Below, piece after piece: positions 7,511-9,383 of a stretch of 9,383 nucleotides of DNA (the stretch's first letter is position 1; each line of letters begins with the position of its first letter). The stretch comes from an uncultured Chloroflexota bacterium (GTDB lineage: Bacteria > Chloroflexota > Dehalococcoidia > Lucifugimonadales > CAJWER01), in assembly GCA_913030785.1 (NCBI GenBank), contig CAJWER010000102.1, forward strand, positions 1 through 9,383. The letters are read 5' to 3'. Made by a program: the position numbers and the translations under genes. The notes beneath the pieces are model-generated. The model did not search any database and was not told the DNA's origin. It saw only the letters and a program-made list of their open reading frames with translations.

Positions 7511-7795
7511 TTGAAACAATACTACGTCTACATTATGTCCAGCTACCGAGGGACGTTGTACACTGGCGTTACCAATGATCTGGAGCGGAGGGTGGCCGAG
7601 CACCGGGACAAGAACGCGAAGGGTTTTGTAGCACGACACAACATTACGAGACTCGTGTATTTCGATGAAACGAGCGACATAAAGTCCGCGATAATGCGAG
7701 AAAAAGAGATCAAGGGCTGGCGCAGAAACAAGAGGGTCAAGCTCATCGAGTCGATGAATCCGGCCTGGGAAGACCTCGCTGCATATTGGAGTTGA
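7511..7795 (+). CDS. GIY-YIG single-domain endonuclease-like protein (UPF0213/YhbQ type)
   Basis: A 94-residue protein, a normal size for stand-alone GIY-YIG proteins. The signature is complete: YYVYIM (4-9), YTGVT (17-21), candidate catalytic R26 in LERRVAEHR, and E64 in IMREKEIKGWRR. It begins with TTG, because the frame is closed by TAG at 7499-7501 and the first ATG (7535) would delete the Y-V-Y strand. A purine-rich AGAGGA directly abuts the TTG, so initiation looks weak. Members cut or nick DNA, but cellular roles of the single-domain group are mostly unknown. Base composition is more AT-rich than in the flanking genes. Inverted repeat copies bracket it closely, suggesting it travels with or acts on that repeat (inference). 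It is unrelated to the surrounding metabolic genes. Confidence 0.88.
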   Translation: MKQYYVYIMSSYRGTLYTGVTNDLERRVAEHRDKNAKGFVARHNITRLVYFDETSDIKSAIMREKEIKGWRRNKRVKLIESMNPAWEDLAAYWS

Positions 7796-7806
7796 AGACC
7801 GTGCAC

Positions 7807-7840
7807 CGCCCCAGACCTTTCGCTTTGCTCAGGGTGACAT
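7807..7840 (-). repeat. Right copy of the inverted repeat flanking the GIY-YIG gene
   Basis: Read on the minus strand it gives ATGTCACCCTGAG, then a 5-base middle, then CGAAAGGTCTGGGGCGG. This matches the left copy with 2 differences in the first 13-base arm and 4 in the second 17-base arm. The orientation is opposite to that of the left copy. Confidence 0.7.
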
Positions 7841-7905
7841 TGCGGGTCGGGATCGCCGTCTGAGCCGCGTGGGTTGTTTGTCATGTGGCACGTCCTGCCA
7901 AAAAA

Positions 7906-7911
7906 AAGGAG
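7906..7911 (+). promoter_or_regulatory. Ribosome binding site deciding the start of the methyltransferase gene
   Basis: AAGGAG preceded by a run of A and followed by 9 bases and ATG at 7921. This supports 7921 over an in-frame GTG at 7885, which would add 12 residues and place this ribosome site inside the coding region. Confidence 0.75.
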
Positions 7912-7920
7912 AAACCGCAC

Positions 7921-8907
7921 ATGCCAAAGGGGATTCTGGAGCGGCTGAGCGAGGGGATCGTGCTGGGTGATGGTGGATACATCATAGAGTTGGAGCAGCG
8001 CGGGCATGTGGTGACTGGCGCATTCACTCCCGAGATTGCCATGACCCATCCGGATGCTGTGCGCGAGCTGCACTACGAGATGCGGCAGGCAGGCTGCGAT
8101 GTCTTGCAGGTGATGGCCTTTTATGGCAGCCGCGAGAAGCTGGCTACGGTTGGATATGGCGACAAGGTTCTGGAGATAAACCAGGCCGCCTACAACATCG
8201 CCAGGGAGGTCGCCGGGGACGAGATGCTGGTGGCCGGGGACTTGAGCACTACCTGGATGTGGACGCCGGACGACGAACGGTCCAACAACCTGGTCGCAGA
8301 GATGTTTGACGAGCAGATAGAGGCACAGGCCGGGGTCGACTTTGTGATAGGCGAGCTTTTCTACAGCCTCGGTGAGGCGCTGCTTTGCCTGGAGAGGATC
8401 AAGGAAAAGACCTCGGTGCCTGCGATGATTACGATGTCGTTTCGAGCTACCAACGTTACCGACGATGGTTTTACGGCGGGGGAGTGCGCTAAGCGGCTCC
8501 ACGACGCCGGTGCAGACATCGTCGGGCTGAACTGCATGAACGACCCTGGGCACATGATGCCCCACATCGCCGAGATGCGCGCCGCCTTCGACGGATATCT
8601 GGCGGCACAGCCTGTGGCGTTCCGGTGCACCGATGACACGCCGTGGTTTACCGGGTTGCCGTCGTTCCCGGACCGGCTGGAGCCGACGCAGATGACGCGG
8701 TTCGAGCTTGGCGAATTTGCCACAAAGGCGAAGGAGGTGGGAGTCAACTACATCGGCGGATGCTGCGGGTGCAAGGCGACTCATATGCGCGAGATGGCCA
8801 AGGCCCTGGGCAAGTTCGACGATATCAGGGCCTGGAATCGGCGCGAGGGCCATGCGATGAGTGAGACGGAGCACAATCGGGACCATCGCGAGACCCTGCG
8901 AGGCTGA
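7921..8907 (+). CDS. Betaine-homocysteine / homocysteine S-methyltransferase-family protein
   Basis: A 328-residue homocysteine S-methyltransferase-domain protein (Pfam S-methyl_trans). The zinc-binding cysteines of the family are all present: C205 in VGLNCMNDPG and C281/C282 in GGCCGCKATHMREMAKAL, near the C-terminus. The start of the barrel is seen as VLGDGGYIIELEQRG, and GELFYSLGEALLCLE resembles the betaine-homocysteine methyltransferase branch more than the cobalamin-dependent MetH branch, with no cobalamin domain. It would transfer a methyl group from a donor such as glycine betaine or a methylsulfur compound to homocysteine, giving methionine, in the cytosol. If the donor is betaine, the product dimethylglycine is the substrate expected for the upstream FAD-GcvT protein. 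Only the repeat-bracketed GIY-YIG unit separates the two genes. Family is secure, donor inferred. Confidence 0.87.
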   Translation: MPKGILERLSEGIVLGDGGYIIELEQRGHVVTGAFTPEIAMTHPDAVRELHYEMRQAGCDVLQVMAFYGSREKLATVGYGDKVLEINQAAYNIAREVAGDEMLVAGDLSTTWMWTPDDERSNNLVAEMFDEQIEAQAGVDFVIGELFYSLGEALLCLERIKEKTSVPAMITMSFRATNVTDDGFTAGECAKRLHDAGADIVGLNCMNDPGHMMPHIAEMRAAFDGYLAAQPVAFRCTDDTPWFTGLPSFPDRLEPTQMTRFELGEFATKAKEVGVNYIGGCCGCKATHMREMAKALGKFDDIRAWNRREGHAMSETEHNRDHRETLRG

Positions 8908-8930
8908 ATCACGTTCAATCGGCGCGAAGG

Positions 8931-8939
8931 TGGTAGAAT
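8931..8939 (+). promoter_or_regulatory. Candidate extended -10 promoter of the nfeD-like gene
   Basis: TGGTAGAAT at 8931-8939 fits an extended -10 element (TG, one base, then TAGAAT) in the 49-base gap after the methyltransferase gene. No good -35 box is visible, as is allowed for extended -10 promoters. Transcription starting near 8946 would leave a leader of about 10 bases and only just include the ribosome site at 8947, so the true start may differ. Confidence 0.35.
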
Positions 8940-8956
8940 CGCGGCTGGAGGGCACC

Positions 8957-9383
8957 ATGAGGCGCTTACTTGCCGTCGCCGTTGTGCTGATGTGTTTTGG
9001 TGGGGCGCTGGTGTCCCTTGGTATTCCAGACGCCCTGGCCGCGGATCCTCACGTCGCGATCATAGACATCGACGACGCCATCAGCCCCTCCACTTCACGC
9101 TTCCTCTCTAGGGCCATCGACAGCGCTGCGGATTCTGACGCGGTGCTTCTGCTGGTTCGGCTGGACACTCCCGGGGGTCTGCTTGACGCGACCAGGGACA
9201 TGGTCGACGCGATAACTAACGCCCAAGTCCCTGTGGTGGTGTACGTAGCCCCCACAGGGGCACACGCGGCCTCCGCAGGTACGTTCATCACAGCAGCGGC
9301 TCACGTCGCGGCTATGGCGCCCATCACCAACATCGGGGCGGCTACGCCGATAGCCGTCGGCGATGAGCTTCCGGAGACACTGG
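8957..9383 (+). CDS. nfeD: NfeD-family membrane-bound serine protease (ClpP class), 3' truncated by window end
   Basis: The first 142 residues of a gene that runs off the right edge. ATG at 8957 follows GGAGG (8947-8951) by 5 bases. Residues 3-30 form a signal peptide or membrane anchor (RRLLAVAVVLMCFGGALVSL, then ALAAD). VAIIDIDDAISPSTSRFLS begins the ClpP-like fold. LVRLDTPGGLLDATRDMVDAI is the family's oxyanion-loop region, and S106 in GAHAASAGTF is the expected nucleophile of the Ser-Lys dyad. HVAAMAPITNIGAATPI continues the family pattern. The dyad lysine and the C-terminal membrane and OB-fold parts lie beyond the window. NfeD proteins act at the membrane outer face, often beside a stomatin/flotillin-like gene, which should be looked for downstream. 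It is probably not part of the metabolic cluster. Confidence 0.88.
   Translation, partial: MRRLLAVAVVLMCFGGALVSLGIPDALAADPHVAIIDIDDAISPSTSRFLSRAIDSAADSDAVLLLVRLDTPGGLLDATRDMVDAITNAQVPVVVYVAPTGAHAASAGTFITAAAHVAAMAPITNIGAATPIAVGDELPETL

Larger units (their letters stand above)
7441..7840. mobile_element. Possible repeat-bracketed GIY-YIG cassette (about 400 bp)
   Basis: One small GIY-YIG gene fills the space between two inverted copies of a short repeat (7441-7482 and 7807-7840), with 28 and 11 bases between gene and repeats. By hand count the gene is about 50% GC (144 of 285), lower than the roughly 60% of its neighbours. The unit separates the DMGDH-like gene from the methyltransferase gene, two genes whose predicted reactions are consecutive. 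I see no target-site duplication and no transposase, so mobility is an inference. Confidence 0.4.

Noticed and set aside
7886..7907. Small hairpin TGGCA/TGCCA followed by a run of A, considered as a terminator
   Set aside because: The stem is only 5 bp. The run is A on the + strand, and on the minus strand the T run would precede the stem, so it fits a terminator in neither direction.
7885..7920. GTG start for the methyltransferase gene
   Set aside because: It has no ribosome site, and its extension (lysine-rich, from the A run) covers the good AAGGAG site used by ATG 7921.
7841..7920. Possible riboswitch (SAM or glycine type) before the methyltransferase gene
   Set aside because: Only about 80 bases lie between the repeat and the start codon. 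I see no conserved riboswitch core or terminator-like switch there.
7543..8958. A 471-codon open frame on the minus strand
   Set aside because: It runs antisense across two unrelated genes and the repeat between them, with no recognisable domain. The + strand GIY-YIG and methyltransferase motifs are complete.
1..9383. CRISPR arrays, tRNA or rRNA genes
   Set aside because: No regularly spaced direct repeats, cloverleaf-like sequences or conserved rRNA stretches were seen anywhere in the window.

Overview
The window is a GC-rich (roughly 60%), densely packed bacterial segment. Every convincing gene is on the + strand. The gene content (M19 dipeptidase, Asp/Glu-type racemase, several FAD-dependent amine oxidoreductases, NfeD protease) and a dispersed repeat of the TGTCATTCTGAG...GAAGAATCT type suggest an uncultured Chloroflexota-like bacterium (SAR202/Dehalococcoidia style). 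That is an impression from gene content and remembered repeat types, not a phylogenetic result.

Layout. Bases 3-1376 hold an open frame entering from the left edge. It joins a GNAT-like N-terminal piece in frame to an M19 (renal dipeptidase-type) peptidase that lacks its N-terminal zinc-binding H-x-D segment. A hairpin and T-rich tract follow (1432-1475). At 1544-2314 is an Asp/Glu/hydantoin racemase-family protein. Bases 2325-2813 are the remains of an alpha/beta hydrolase, with the nucleophile half lost and one in-frame TAA. Three closely spaced genes follow: a DAO-type FAD oxidoreductase (2797-3969), a class IV PLP aminotransferase (3999-4934) and a dimethylglycine/sarcosine dehydrogenase-like FAD-GcvT fusion (4965-7418). 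A 400-bp insertion-like unit (7441-7840) has a GIY-YIG nuclease gene between two inverted copies of a short repeat. Then come a betaine/homocysteine methyltransferase-like gene (7921-8907) and, after a possible extended -10 promoter, the 5' part of an NfeD-family membrane serine protease (8957-end).

Working together. The methyltransferase, the DMGDH-like fusion and the DAO protein match the three steps of stepwise glycine betaine demethylation: betaine to dimethylglycine, then sarcosine, then glycine, feeding methionine and methylene-tetrahydrofolate. A competing reading is amino acid or peptide scavenging (dipeptidase, racemase, aminotransferase, DAO). The window cannot separate these, and both may hold. 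Points most worth a second look are the chimeric first ORF, the single-stop hydrolase remnant, the repeat-bracketed GIY-YIG unit, and the altered PLP/substrate loops in the aminotransferase.
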